From the NCBI GenBank assembly GCA_964637035.1, contig CAZWTU010000001.1:103734-167733 (forward strand): DNA of 64,000 nt, in the 5' to 3' direction. A model generated the notes under the pieces. That model saw only the letters and a list, made by a program, of their open reading frames with translations, was not told where the DNA came from and did no database searches. The number at the start of each line of letters is the position of its first letter. The first letter of the stretch is position 1. Shown here piece by piece: positions 7,895 through 17,068 of this stretch. A program made the translations under genes and the position numbers. Source of the stretch: CAZMMV01 sp964637035 (lineage in GTDB: Bacteria > Bacillota > Clostridia > Tissierellales > Tissierellaceae).

Positions 7895-10075
7895 TTGACT
7901 AAAAACAAAAATTCTTCAAAACCGAAAGTAAAAAAACATAAAAACAAGGAAACCCATAATTTCAACCAAGATATTATAGGAATTAGCATAATATTACTTG
8001 GTTTAATATTTGGTATAAGCCTATTTGATTTTAATATGGGGATGGTAGGTTCTATGTTTAAAAATATTTCCTTTTTTCTTATGGGTTTTGGGGCATATAT
8101 GTTTCCTATTATCTTGATTATAATAGGATTAATTCTTATTATAAATAAATTTGACGAAAGAGAAATCAAAATAAATATATGTATATTGATGATTTTTTTA
8201 AGTGTTTTGATTATATTAGATGGCGTAAATTCTTTGGATTATACCTTTACATATAGAATAAAGAAATCTATTGAATTAAGTTCAATAGGTAAGGGTGGGG
8301 GAACAATTGGAAGTTTATTTGGATTTTCTTTTTATCATTTATTTGGTTCAGGAACTTATCTAATATTGTCTTTTGTTATTATAATTAATATTTTATTGAT
8401 TACAGACATAAAAATTAAAGAATTATTCGTATTAATAAAAAATCAATTTACCAATAAAGAAAAAGATTTTACTAAGTCCAAAATGACTAAAAAAGCTACT
8501 AAGCTTATAGAAGGAACGCAAGATGATATAGCAATTTTAGATTTCAGGCAATCAGAATCATTAGACCTTCCTAACCCTGTTAAGGTAAAAAAGGAAGTAA
8601 TCAATATCGAAGAAGAGATAAAAAATAAATCAACCAATGAATCTAATATACACCAATACAATATTCCACCAATTTCTTTATTGAATAGTCCAAATACCGA
8701 TAGAAATATTGATGATGAAAACCAAGTAAGAAAGAACGCTAAAATTATAAAGGAAACAATGAAAAATTTTGGTATAGATGCACAATTGGTTCAAATTAAT
8801 AAGGGACCTACTATAACATGCTATGAGCTTAAGCCTGCGCCAGGGATCAAGTTAAGCAAAATCGTTTCATTATCTGATAACATAGCCTTAAGCCTAGCTT
8901 CCTCTGACATTAGAATTGAAGCACCAATACCTGGTAAGGCAGCAGTAGGTATAGAAGTACCAAATAGGATTAAAAGCAATGTCTTATTTAAAGAAATAAT
9001 ATTATCCAAGGAATACGAGGAAATAGAGTCAAGTATACCTTTAGCTTTAGGAAAAGATGTATCTGGAAAAGTAATAGTTTCTACTATAGATAAAATGCCA
9101 CACCTACTAATTGCAGGTGCCACAGGTTCAGGTAAATCTGTTTGTATTAATACGATTATCATGAATATAATATATAAGTCATCTCCTGAAGAAGTAAAAT
9201 TATTACTAATAGACCCAAAGGTTGTTGAACTTAATGTTTATAATGGTATTCCACATTTATTAATACCGGTTGTAACTGATGCAAAAAAATCTTCTTTTGC
9301 CCTGAATTGGGCTGTTGAAGAAATGGGAAGAAGATATAAAGTCTTCGCAAAAAATAATGTAAGAGATATTAAATCATATAATGAAAAATTTAAAAATAAT
9401 AAGGATAAAAAATTACCTATGATTGTTATAATAATCGATGAATTAGCAGATTTAATGATGGTTGCACCACAAGAAATCGAAGATTACATATGCAGGTTGG
9501 CACAAATGGCAAGAGCAGCTGGAATGTATTTGATTGTAGCAACCCAAAGGCCTTCTGTAGATGTTATTACAGGTACTATCAAGGCTAATATCCCCTCTAG
9601 GATATCCTTCGCTGTTTCATCTAATACGGACTCAAGAACCATATTAGATATGGGGGGAGCTGAAAAATTACTAGGGAAAGGTGATATGCTTTTTTATCCT
9701 TCTTTTTATTCCAAACCCAAAAGAATTCAGGGGGCATTTATATCTGATATAGAAGTGGAAAACATAGTAAACTCTTTAAAAGAAGATCATGTCACTAAAT
9801 ATAATGAAGAAGCAATTGAAACCATAGAAAATAATATAACCACCAATTTTGAAAACAGTGATGAACTTATACCCGATGCAATATCCATTATAATTGAAGA
9901 AGAGCAAGCCTCTATTTCACATTTACAGAGAAAGTTAAGAATTGGACATGCTAGGGCTGCTAGAATTATAGATGAATTAGAGGAAAAAGGAATGGTAGGA
10001 GGATTTGAGGGGAGTAAGCCTAGGAAAGTCCTCATAACAAAAGATGATTTGGATTTATCATCAAGGGAGGAATAA
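7895..10075 (+). CDS. spoIIIE: DNA translocase FtsK/SpoIIIE
   Basis: A membrane-anchored DNA pump that moves chromosomal DNA through the division or sporulation septum. The roughly 190 N-terminal residues contain four or so membrane helices. A linker follows, and then the motor with Walker A GATGSGKSV and Walker B MIVIIIDELADLMM plus QMARAAGMYLIVATQRPS. The C-terminal gamma winged helix (SHLQRKLRIGHARAARIIDELEEKGMV) recognises SRS/KOPS sequences. I take the TTG at 7895; an in-frame GTG at 7886 overlaps the GGAG ribosome-binding site. The 726-aa length is typical. Confidence 0.96.
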   Translation: MTKNKNSSKPKVKKHKNKETHNFNQDIIGISIILLGLIFGISLFDFNMGMVGSMFKNISFFLMGFGAYMFPIILIIIGLILIINKFDEREIKINICILMIFLSVLIILDGVNSLDYTFTYRIKKSIELSSIGKGGGTIGSLFGFSFYHLFGSGTYLILSFVIIINILLITDIKIKELFVLIKNQFTNKEKDFTKSKMTKKATKLIEGTQDDIAILDFRQSESLDLPNPVKVKKEVINIEEEIKNKSTNESNIHQYNIPPISLLNSPNTDRNIDDENQVRKNAKIIKETMKNFGIDAQLVQINKGPTITCYELKPAPGIKLSKIVSLSDNIALSLASSDIRIEAPIPGKAAVGIEVPNRIKSNVLFKEIILSKEYEEIESSIPLALGKDVSGKVIVSTIDKMPHLLIAGATGSGKSVCINTIIMNIIYKSSPEEVKLLLIDPKVVELNVYNGIPHLLIPVVTDAKKSSFALNWAVEEMGRRYKVFAKNNVRDIKSYNEKFKNNKDKKLPMIVIIIDELADLMMVAPQEIEDYICRLAQMARAAGMYLIVATQRPSVDVITGTIKANIPSRISFAVSSNTDSRTILDMGGAEKLLGKGDMLFYPSFYSKPKRIQGAFISDIEVENIVNSLKEDHVTKYNEEAIETIENNITTNFENSDELIPDAISIIIEEEQASISHLQRKLRIGHARAARIIDELEEKGMVGGFEGSKPRKVLITKDDLDLSSREE

Positions 10076-10076
10076 A

Positions 10077-11405
10077 ATGAATTTAAGGAAAGTTTATATA
10101 GCAACATTAGGATGTTCAAAAAATCAAATAGATTCAGAGTTAATGGAAAGTATATTAACAAACAACAAATACTCTATTGCTGATTTTTTAGAAGAAGCTG
10201 ATATTATTATTGTAAATACTTGCGGATTTATAAATGATGCAAAAGAGGAATCTATTGAAATTATATGGGAAATGACTAAATATAAAACCCAAGCTAATTG
10301 TAAGTATTTAATTTTAACTGGCTGTTTAGCTCAACGGTATTCTGAAGAGCTTTTGGAAGAAATACATGAAGTTGATGCAGTAATTGGAACTGGAAATATA
10401 AAAGAAATTTTATCTGTAATAAATGATTTAGATAACAATTTAAATAAAATTAAAATAACTGATAATATAAACCAAATATATTTGGAGGAGATCAATAGAA
10501 TTAACTTTAACAAAACAGAGTACGTTAAGATTTCAGAGGGGTGTGATAACTTCTGTACCTACTGTATTATACCTAAGCTGAGAGGAAAACATAGAAGCCG
10601 ATACATTGAAGACATTGTGAAAGAAGTAGAATCCTTAGCAAGTAAAGGAGTAAAGGAAATTATTCTTATTGCACAAAACACCAGTGACTACGGCATAGAT
10701 TTGTATGGGGAATACTCTTTATATAAATTAATTGAAAAACTTAATTCAATTGAAGGTATCCAATGGATTAGACTTTTGTATCTATATCCAGATAATTTTT
10801 CTAAAAAATTGATTTCTTCAATAAAAAACAATGATAAGGTAGTTAAATATGTAGATATTCCACTTCAACACATTAGTAATAATGTCTTGAAAGCAATGAA
10901 TAGAAGGACTAATAAAAATGATATTTTATCTCTTATAAAATATTTAAGGAAAGAAATACCAGGTATTATACTAAGAACTACCTTTATAGTAGGATTTCCA
11001 GGGGAAACAGATGATGATTTCAATGAATTATGTGAATTTATTTCCCAAGTAAAATTTGATAAATTAGGTGTGTTTACTTATTCTAAAGAAGAAGATACTC
11101 CTGCATATGATTTGGCTGATCAAATATCTGAAGAAATTAAGATTGAAAGAAAAAATAAAATAATGGAAATACAAAAATCTATTTCAGAAGAAATTATGAT
11201 GAGCAAAGTAAATAAAGTCTATACTGTTTTAGTTGAAGAATATAATGGACATAATAATTATATAGGAAGGTCTTATATGGATAGCCCAGATATAGATGGA
11301 GTTATATATATTGACAGCAAGGAAAATTTAGATGTTGGCGATTTTGTAAAAGTTAAAATTATTAACTATTTAGAATATGACTTAATAGGAGAGATTATAA
11401 AATGA
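10077..11405 (+). CDS. rimO: ribosomal protein S12 methylthiotransferase RimO
   Basis: A radical-SAM methylthiotransferase modifying Asp in ribosomal protein S12. The N-terminal UPF0004 domain starts with IATLGCSKNQIDSELM and contributes three Cys to a 4Fe-4S cluster. The radical-SAM motif is CDNFCTYCIIPKLRG. A C-terminal TRAM domain (about residues 375-442) completes the protein. The ATG at 10077 has GGGAGGAA at good spacing and directly follows spoIIIE; the frame extends upstream to an ATG inside spoIIIE, which I reject. It differs from miaB at 32399 by its RimO-type N-terminus and context. Confidence 0.93.
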   Translation: MNLRKVYIATLGCSKNQIDSELMESILTNNKYSIADFLEEADIIIVNTCGFINDAKEESIEIIWEMTKYKTQANCKYLILTGCLAQRYSEELLEEIHEVDAVIGTGNIKEILSVINDLDNNLNKIKITDNINQIYLEEINRINFNKTEYVKISEGCDNFCTYCIIPKLRGKHRSRYIEDIVKEVESLASKGVKEIILIAQNTSDYGIDLYGEYSLYKLIEKLNSIEGIQWIRLLYLYPDNFSKKLISSIKNNDKVVKYVDIPLQHISNNVLKAMNRRTNKNDILSLIKYLRKEIPGIILRTTFIVGFPGETDDDFNELCEFISQVKFDKLGVFTYSKEEDTPAYDLADQISEEIKIERKNKIMEIQKSISEEIMMSKVNKVYTVLVEEYNGHNNYIGRSYMDSPDIDGVIYIDSKENLDVGDFVKVKIINYLEYDLIGEIIK

Positions 11406-11947
11406 ATTTAGCTAATAAGATTACTATATTTAGAGTTACTTTGGTTCCAGTGTTTATGATAGTACTATATTCCAATCTAGAATACAGTACTTATTTAGCG
11501 GCAATTATATTTATTTTTGCTTCTTTAACAGATACTTTAGATGGATATATTGCTAGGAGCAGAAATTTAATCACTAATTTTGGTAAATTTGCTGATCCCT
11601 TAGCTGATAAAATTCTTGTATCTGCTGCCTTGATATCCCTAGTTGATTTAGGTAAAATACCTGGATGGGTGGTTGTTATAATAATAGCTAGAGAATTTAC
11701 TATAACTGGTTTTAGAATCATTGCTGCCTCTGAAGGAATAACCATAGCAGCTTCTCCTTTAGGAAAGATAAAAACCATAAGCCAATTAGTTGCTATAATA
11801 TCAATATTACTTAATAATTATCCCTTTGTGCTAATAAACTTTCCTTTTGACAAAATAATGTTGTATCTATCATTGTTTTTTACAATAATATCCGGAATAG
11901 ACTATATTTATAAAAACAAATCAGCTTTAAAACTAGGTCACAAATAG
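11402..11947 (+). CDS. pgsA: CDP-diacylglycerol-glycerol-3-phosphate 3-phosphatidyltransferase
   Basis: A membrane enzyme that makes phosphatidylglycerophosphate, the committed precursor of phosphatidylglycerol and cardiolipin. The 181-aa protein has about five hydrophobic segments and the CDP-alcohol phosphotransferase motif as DGYIAR...GKFADPLADK (two Asp pairs). It overlaps the rimO stop by 4 nt (ATGA), implying translational coupling. The rimO-pgsA-cinA-recA order is common in Firmicutes. Confidence 0.95.
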   Translation: MNLANKITIFRVTLVPVFMIVLYSNLEYSTYLAAIIFIFASLTDTLDGYIARSRNLITNFGKFADPLADKILVSAALISLVDLGKIPGWVVVIIIAREFTITGFRIIAASEGITIAASPLGKIKTISQLVAIISILLNNYPFVLINFPFDKIMLYLSLFFTIISGIDYIYKNKSALKLGHK

Positions 11948-11961
11948 GGAAGGATGATTAA

Positions 11962-13191
11962 GTGATAACAGCAGAAATTATATCAGTTGGATCAGAGATA
12001 ACCTTAGGAAGCACATTAAATACAAATAGTAAATTTATAGCCAATAAATTGCAAGAAATAGGTATACAAACATTATTTCATACATCTGTAGATGATAATG
12101 AAGAAAGACTTACAAGTGTTTTAAACTCATCTATAGAAAGAGTAGATTTAATCATCACAACTGGCGGTTTAGGCCCTACACTAGATGATTTAACTAAAGA
12201 AGTAGTTGCTAAGACATTTAATTTAGAACTTATATATGATATAGACATGGAGAAAAATATTAAATCTATGTTTTTAAATTCCACAAATGGAATGACGGAA
12301 AATAATTTGAAACAATCTTATAGAATAGAAAACAGCAAATTTTTATCAAACTCTGTAGGAACAGCTCCAGGAATATTCCTAACTATTGACAACAAGCAAA
12401 TAATTCTTTTGCCAGGACCGCCAAGGGAAATGAGACCTATGTTTATAAATGAGGTTTTACCCCTATTATCTGGTAAAAATCACATTATAGCAAAATCCAT
12501 AAATCTTACAGACATAGGCGAGTCTTATGTAGAGATGAATTTAAGAGATTTATTGAAATATGATCCTAATATAAATATTGCAACTTATGCTAAAGAAACA
12601 GAAGTGGAAATAAAAATAATTGGTCAATGTGAGGATAATATAGATGGAATTCTAGATAAAATACAGGAATTAGTTAATATAGTGGAAGACAGATTTAAAG
12701 ATTATGTATACGGTTTTGATAATATGCCAATTGAAAATATAGCTTATGAATTGTTAAAAAAACTAAACTATAAAATAGGCTTTTGTGAGTCATGCACTGG
12801 TGGTTTGTTAAGTGGAAAGTTTTCGCGAATACCTGGTGTATCTCAAGTTTTTGATAGATCTATAATCACTTATAGTAATAAGGCCAAAGTTGAAGAAGTA
12901 AAAGTAAGTGATAATAAATTGGATCAATTTGGTGCTGTCAGCAAAGAAACCGCTTTATCCATGGCTATTGGTTTATTAAACAAAACTAATTTGGATTTAG
13001 TCATATCTACTACAGGATATGCAGGCCCAAAAACTAATAATGATAAATCACCTGTAGGCTTAGTGTATATATGTATAGCAGATAGAAATAAAAACAAAAT
13101 AATTAAATGCAATTTCAATGGAAATAGAAATTCCATACAAGATAAAGCCGTTTCAAAATGTTTTTATGAATTAATAAAATTTTTGTCATAA
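11962..13191 (+). CDS. cinA: CinA family protein (ADP-ribose pyrophosphatase/nicotinamide-nucleotide amidase)
   Basis: CinA recycles pyridine nucleotides. The N-terminal MoCF/COG1058 domain has ISVGSEITLG and TTGGLGPTLDDLTKE. The C-terminal PncC-type NMN deamidase domain has GFCESCTGGLLSGKF and STTGYAGP. The 409-aa length is normal. Translation begins at a GTG with GAAGGAT upstream. It is the usual upstream neighbour of recA, and a new promoter lies between the two. Confidence 0.94.
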   Translation: MITAEIISVGSEITLGSTLNTNSKFIANKLQEIGIQTLFHTSVDDNEERLTSVLNSSIERVDLIITTGGLGPTLDDLTKEVVAKTFNLELIYDIDMEKNIKSMFLNSTNGMTENNLKQSYRIENSKFLSNSVGTAPGIFLTIDNKQIILLPGPPREMRPMFINEVLPLLSGKNHIIAKSINLTDIGESYVEMNLRDLLKYDPNINIATYAKETEVEIKIIGQCEDNIDGILDKIQELVNIVEDRFKDYVYGFDNMPIENIAYELLKKLNYKIGFCESCTGGLLSGKFSRIPGVSQVFDRSIITYSNKAKVEEVKVSDNKLDQFGAVSKETALSMAIGLLNKTNLDLVISTTGYAGPKTNNDKSPVGLVYICIADRNKNKIIKCNFNGNRNSIQDKAVSKCFYELIKFLS

Positions 13192-13196
13192 TATGA

Positions 13197-13223
13197 TTGA
13201 CTTAATAATGTATATACTATAAT
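13197..13223 (+). promoter_or_regulatory. candidate recA promoter
   Basis: TTGACT (13197-13202) and TATAAT (13218-13223) are separated by 15 bp, shorter than the ideal 17. The element starts within 6 nt of the cinA stop and lies just upstream of the LexA box. Confidence 0.55.
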
Positions 13224-13232
13224 ATAGAATTA

Positions 13233-13244
13233 GAACTAGAGTTC
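13233..13244. promoter_or_regulatory. LexA (SOS) box in front of recA
   Basis: GAACTAGAGTTC is a perfect GAAC-N4-GTTC palindrome matching the Gram-positive LexA/DinR operator. It lies about 10 nt downstream of the proposed -10, where bound LexA would block recA transcription. The same motif occurs in the lexA/yneA intergenic region. Confidence 0.85.
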
Positions 13245-13266
13245 GAACAAAAGAAAGGGGTGAATC

Positions 13267-13279
13267 CAGTTAAAACTGG
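13267..13279 (+). promoter_or_regulatory. hairpin between recA Shine-Dalgarno and start codon
   Basis: A purine-rich Shine-Dalgarno AAAGGGG (about 13254-13260) lies about 26 nt before the recA ATG, too far for normal use. CCAGT and ACTGG in between can form a small 5-bp hairpin that would bring the two together. An in-frame TGA at 13281-13283 rules out an earlier recA start. Confidence 0.45.
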
Positions 13280-13286
13280 ATGAAAA

Positions 13287-14336
13287 ATGACTGAAAACAT
13301 TGAAAAGAAAAAAGCTTTAGACTTGGCAATAGGTCAAATAGAAAAACAATTCGGTAAAGGATCTATAATGCGTTTAGGGGGAGACGCAAAATTAGATTTG
13401 GATGTAATACCAACGGGGTCCATAAATCTTGATATTGCCCTAGGTATTGGCGGAATACCCAGAGGAAGAGTTATTGAAATATATGGTCCAGAATCATCGG
13501 GAAAAACAACTGTTGCCCTTCATATGATTGCTGAGGCACAAAAATTAGGGGGCATAGCAGCTTTTATAGATGCAGAACATGCTCTAGATCCAGGTTATGC
13601 AAAAAAATTAGGTGTAGATATTGAAAATCTAGTAATTTCACAACCTGATACTGGAGAACAAGCTCTAGAAATTACTGAATCTTTAGTAAGAAGTGGTGCT
13701 GTAGACATTATTGTTGTTGACTCTGTAGCAGCCCTTGTTCCTAAGGCTGAAATAGAAGGTGAAATGGGAGATAGTCATATGGGCCTTCAAGCACGACTTA
13801 TGTCCCAAGCTTTAAGAAAGCTTGCTGGTACTATAAACAAATCAATGAGTACAGTGGTTTTTATCAATCAACTTAGGGAAAAAATCGGGGTCATGTTTGG
13901 TAGTCCAGAAACTACTTCTGGGGGAAGAGCCTTAAAGTTTTATGCCAGTGTTAGATTGGATATTAGGCGAATTGAAACCATCAAACAAGGTGATGAAATG
14001 CTTGGTAATAGAACTCGAGTTAAAGTAGTAAAAAACAAAGTCGCACCTCCTTTTAAACAAGCCGAATTCGATATAATGTATGGTATGGGTATTTCCAAAG
14101 AAGGTAACATTCTAGATGCCGGCGTCACCGCAGATATTGTTGATAAGGCTGGTTCATGGTATAGCTATGGTGACCATAGATTAGGACAAGGAAGGGAAAA
14201 CTCAAAGAATTTTTTAATAGAAAATCCAGAAATAGCGTTAGAAATAGAAAATAAAATTCGAATAAAATATAATTTGATAGATGACAACAGTGAATCTAAA
14301 GAGGTTGTTGAAGATACTAAAAATAAAGATAAATAA
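13287..14336 (+). CDS. recA: recombinase RecA
   Basis: RecA forms the ATP-dependent strand-exchange filament and acts as co-protease for LexA. The 349-aa protein shows IEKQFGKGSIMRLG near the N-terminus, Walker A GPESSGKTT (about 66-74), AFIDAEHALDP, the Walker B strand DIIVVDSVAAL, and loop L2 FINQLREKIGVMFGSPETT. The C-terminus is acidic/charged as usual. A LexA box and promoter sit upstream and a terminator directly downstream. Confidence 0.99.
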   Translation: MTENIEKKKALDLAIGQIEKQFGKGSIMRLGGDAKLDLDVIPTGSINLDIALGIGGIPRGRVIEIYGPESSGKTTVALHMIAEAQKLGGIAAFIDAEHALDPGYAKKLGVDIENLVISQPDTGEQALEITESLVRSGAVDIIVVDSVAALVPKAEIEGEMGDSHMGLQARLMSQALRKLAGTINKSMSTVVFINQLREKIGVMFGSPETTSGGRALKFYASVRLDIRRIETIKQGDEMLGNRTRVKVVKNKVAPPFKQAEFDIMYGMGISKEGNILDAGVTADIVDKAGSWYSYGDHRLGQGRENSKNFLIENPEIALEIENKIRIKYNLIDDNSESKEVVEDTKNKDK

Positions 14337-14342
14337 TAAATT

Positions 14343-14369
14343 AAACCTCCTAAAGGAGGTTTTGTTTTT
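14343..14369 (+). terminator. rho-independent terminator after recA
   Basis: AAACCTCC/GGAGGTTT (14343-14350 with 14355-14362), loop TAAA, followed by TGTTTTT. It begins 6 nt after the recA stop and separates recA from the sbcD-like cassette. Confidence 0.85.
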
Positions 14370-14380
14370 GAGGTGATACT

Positions 14381-15361
14381 TTGAAATTACTCTATTTTAC
14401 AGACACCCATATTCGGGGTACTAATCCTAAAAATAGGAAAGACTCCTTTATTGATACTGTAGAAAATAAACTAATAGAAATTATTAATATTATTGAAAAA
14501 GACAATATAGATTTTGTACTACATGGAGGAGATTTGTTTGATAGACCTGATGTATCTATTTCTATTGTAAGCAGATTTGCTAAAATTCTATCTAAAATCA
14601 AAGTTCCATTTTATTTAGTAAGTGGTAATCATGATATATACGGTCATAACCCTGAAACAATCCACAGAACAATGCTAGGATTATTAGATGTGTTAGGAGT
14701 TATTAGTATTATAAATAATAAAAAGATTATTCTTGAAAAAAACAATATAAAGGTACAACTTTCGGGTCAGCCTTATATATACGACATTGATAGCAAAGAA
14801 AATTTAAAATATTACTTATTAAATGAAAAAAATCCAGACGTGAACTATAATATTCACATGATTCATGGAATGTTATTGGATAGGCCATTTATCAAAGGAA
14901 TCCCTTATACCCTAGTTGATGATATTAAAGATACAGCGGCAGATATAACTTTATCTGGTCATTACCATAGTGGCTTTAAAACCATGGAGATTAATGGTAA
15001 ATATTTTATCAATCCTGGTAGCATGGTAAGGATTACCAATAGTTTAAGGGAAATAGAAAGAAAACCTAAGGTTATGATAATTAATTTAAAAGAAGCTGTT
15101 TGTATTGAATCAATATATTTAGATAGTGCATATTCAGGTGAAGATGTTTTAGATAGAAAAGAGATAGAAAATAATTTATTCAAAAACGAGCGAATGCTGG
15201 AGTTCAAACAAACTATTAATGCAGCTATGAATTATGAAAAAATGGATATAAATGAAGTTTTAATGCAGGTCTCAAATGCAGACGGTGTAGAGGATCAGGT
15301 TATAGAAGAGGCACTTAGAAGAATTGCCAAGGTTCAAATGGAATCTTTTAGAGGTGGATAA
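14381..15361 (+). CDS. SbcD/Mre11-like metallophosphoesterase
   Basis: A calcineurin-like phosphoesterase resembling the SbcD/Mre11 nuclease. Metal-site motifs are YFTDTHIRG (DxH), LHGGDLFDRPD (GDxxD), VSGNHDIYG (GNHD), MIHGMLL and SGHYHSG (GHxH). At 326 aa it is shorter than typical SbcD (about 380-400). Its stop codon is immediately followed by the ATG of the next gene with no gap, so it is coupled to the Rad50-like subunits. It starts at a TTG preceded by GAGGTGAT, 12 nt after the recA terminator. By context it should be the nuclease of an SbcCD-like DNA end-processing complex. Confidence 0.85.
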   Translation: MKLLYFTDTHIRGTNPKNRKDSFIDTVENKLIEIINIIEKDNIDFVLHGGDLFDRPDVSISIVSRFAKILSKIKVPFYLVSGNHDIYGHNPETIHRTMLGLLDVLGVISIINNKKIILEKNNIKVQLSGQPYIYDIDSKENLKYYLLNEKNPDVNYNIHMIHGMLLDRPFIKGIPYTLVDDIKDTAADITLSGHYHSGFKTMEINGKYFINPGSMVRITNSLREIERKPKVMIINLKEAVCIESIYLDSAYSGEDVLDRKEIENNLFKNERMLEFKQTINAAMNYEKMDINEVLMQVSNADGVEDQVIEEALRRIAKVQMESFRGG

Positions 15362-16804
15362 ATGAAATATATTAAAAGAGTTATATTAGAAAATTTTCAA
15401 TCTCATAAATATACGGTTGTTGATTTAGATAGTAGATTAAATGTTATTGTCGGTCCTTCTGACAGTGGAAAAACTGCCATTTTAAGAGGCATTAAATGGG
15501 CCCTTTATAATGAACCTTCTGGAGATTATTTTATTAGAGAAGGTGAATCTGAATGTGCCGTAACTATTATCTTTAGTGATGACACAAAGATAAAGAGATA
15601 TAGGAGTAAAAGCAAAAATACCTATTATTTATATGATGAACTTGACACAGAACTAAAGTTTGAAGGATTTGGCACAAATGTACCAGATGAAATATTAGAA
15701 GCAACTGGCATTAAAAAGATTTTACTAGACAAAAGTGTATCAAAAACAATCAATATTAGTGATCAATTAGAAGGTGCATTTCTACTTTCAGAAAAAGGTT
15801 CAATAAGAGCTAGCTCTATAGGCTACCTAGTAGGCGTTGATATTATTGATGATGCCTTAAAAGAAACTTTAAGGGAAAGCAGAAGTTTGTCAAACAACAA
15901 GAGAATTATTGATGATAACATTATAAAACTAGAGAAAGATTTATCTAAATATGATTATTTAGATGCATTAAGCAAAAAAGTGAGTAAATTAGAAAATATA
16001 TTTAATAAAATTGATTATAAAGAAAAACAATTAGTTAAATATAAAGAAATATTATTAAAAACTAGTGAAATAAAAGCTGAAACTCTTAAGCTAAATATTT
16101 ATCTTAAAAAGCTTAGAAATTTCCATGATGCAGAACATTTATTCAGTAATATAGAATTAAAACTTATAAAATATAAACAATTAAACAAACAAAATTTATC
16201 TCTAAAAAAGACCAAAGTAAATATGCAAGTAAATAATAAAATCGTTACAAGCCTTGCAAATATAGATGTAGTTAAAGAAAATATTGATAAAATTTCTATA
16301 TTGTTGGTTAAAAAATATAAATTAAATATTATAAATAAGAACATTAAATTAACTTCCAATAATATGAAAATTTACAAAAATATTATTAATAAGTTAATAA
16401 ATTTAGATATGGTAGAAAATAATATAGAAAAAATTAACAATAACAATATTCAATTAAAAGTTTTATCCCAAATCAAAAAGAAAATAATTAATGTAAAACA
16501 TAGTTTATCAATTGGTAGTGTATATATAAGTAAATTAAATGAAATAGATAGGATTTCAGATCAATCTTTAAAAATTGAAAAAAAATTAAATACTATTAAC
16601 CATCTTATAAAATTATCATCTAATTTCTATGCTAATAGAAAAGCAATGGCTAAATTAAATAATGAAATTATAAATTATAAAAACAAATTTGATATTTTAT
16701 CAAGTGAATATAAGGATATCCTTTTGAAGGAAGGTACTTGTCCCTTATGTTTTAGTGATATTGATAGTGAAAAAGCAAACCATATTATCGATCAATACAA
16801 GTAG
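15362..16804 (+). CDS. N-terminal half of a Rad50/SbcC-like ATPase, ending at the zinc hook
   Basis: The first 60 residues are a typical SMC/Rad50 head: ILENFQSHKYTVVDLD, Walker A VGPSDSGKTAIL, and IKWALYNEP. Residues about 180-450 are a Lys/Asn/Ile-rich coiled coil. The protein ends with GTCPLCFSD (Cys460 and Cys463), the CxxC zinc-hook motif normally at the middle of SbcC/Rad50, and stops 17 residues later. Walker B, signature and D-loop are missing here but present in the protein at 17069. There is no sign of a frameshift: a clean stop is followed by a good ribosome-binding site for the next gene. Confidence 0.85.
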   Translation: MKYIKRVILENFQSHKYTVVDLDSRLNVIVGPSDSGKTAILRGIKWALYNEPSGDYFIREGESECAVTIIFSDDTKIKRYRSKSKNTYYLYDELDTELKFEGFGTNVPDEILEATGIKKILLDKSVSKTINISDQLEGAFLLSEKGSIRASSIGYLVGVDIIDDALKETLRESRSLSNNKRIIDDNIIKLEKDLSKYDYLDALSKKVSKLENIFNKIDYKEKQLVKYKEILLKTSEIKAETLKLNIYLKKLRNFHDAEHLFSNIELKLIKYKQLNKQNLSLKKTKVNMQVNNKIVTSLANIDVVKENIDKISILLVKKYKLNIINKNIKLTSNNMKIYKNIINKLINLDMVENNIEKINNNNIQLKVLSQIKKKIINVKHSLSIGSVYISKLNEIDRISDQSLKIEKKLNTINHLIKLSSNFYANRKAMAKLNNEIINYKNKFDILSSEYKDILLKEGTCPLCFSDIDSEKANHIIDQYK

Positions 16805-16815
16805 GAGGTATAATT

Positions 16816-17064
16816 ATGGATTATGAGAAAGAATTAAGTACTTTAAAACAGAATTTAGAACAAGTTAAAAACCTAAAGTATAAGGCAGAGGCTCGATTAG
16901 AGCAGTTAAATCATCAAGAAGAAGAAATAAATAAGGAATTAAAGGAATTAGGGGTAAGGCCTGAGGATTTGGAAAGTGAAATTGATAAATTAACTTTAGA
17001 AATAGAAAGACTATTTGTAGAAGCTAATAGTTTAATTCCAAAAGATTTACTAGAAAAGAAGTGA
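16816..17064 (+). CDS. small coiled-coil protein of the split-Rad50 cassette
   Basis: An 82-aa, highly charged, almost wholly helical protein with heptad-like Leu/Ile spacing (NLEQVKNLKYKAEARLEQL). No catalytic motif is seen and I do not recognise the family. It has a strong Shine-Dalgarno (TAGGAGGT) and lies 11 nt after the N-half and 4 nt before the C-half. It may supply or stabilise part of the returning coiled-coil arm in a split Rad50; that role is an inference from position and composition only. Confidence 0.7.
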   Translation: MDYEKELSTLKQNLEQVKNLKYKAEARLEQLNHQEEEINKELKELGVRPEDLESEIDKLTLEIERLFVEANSLIPKDLLEKK

Positions 17065-17068
17065 TATA

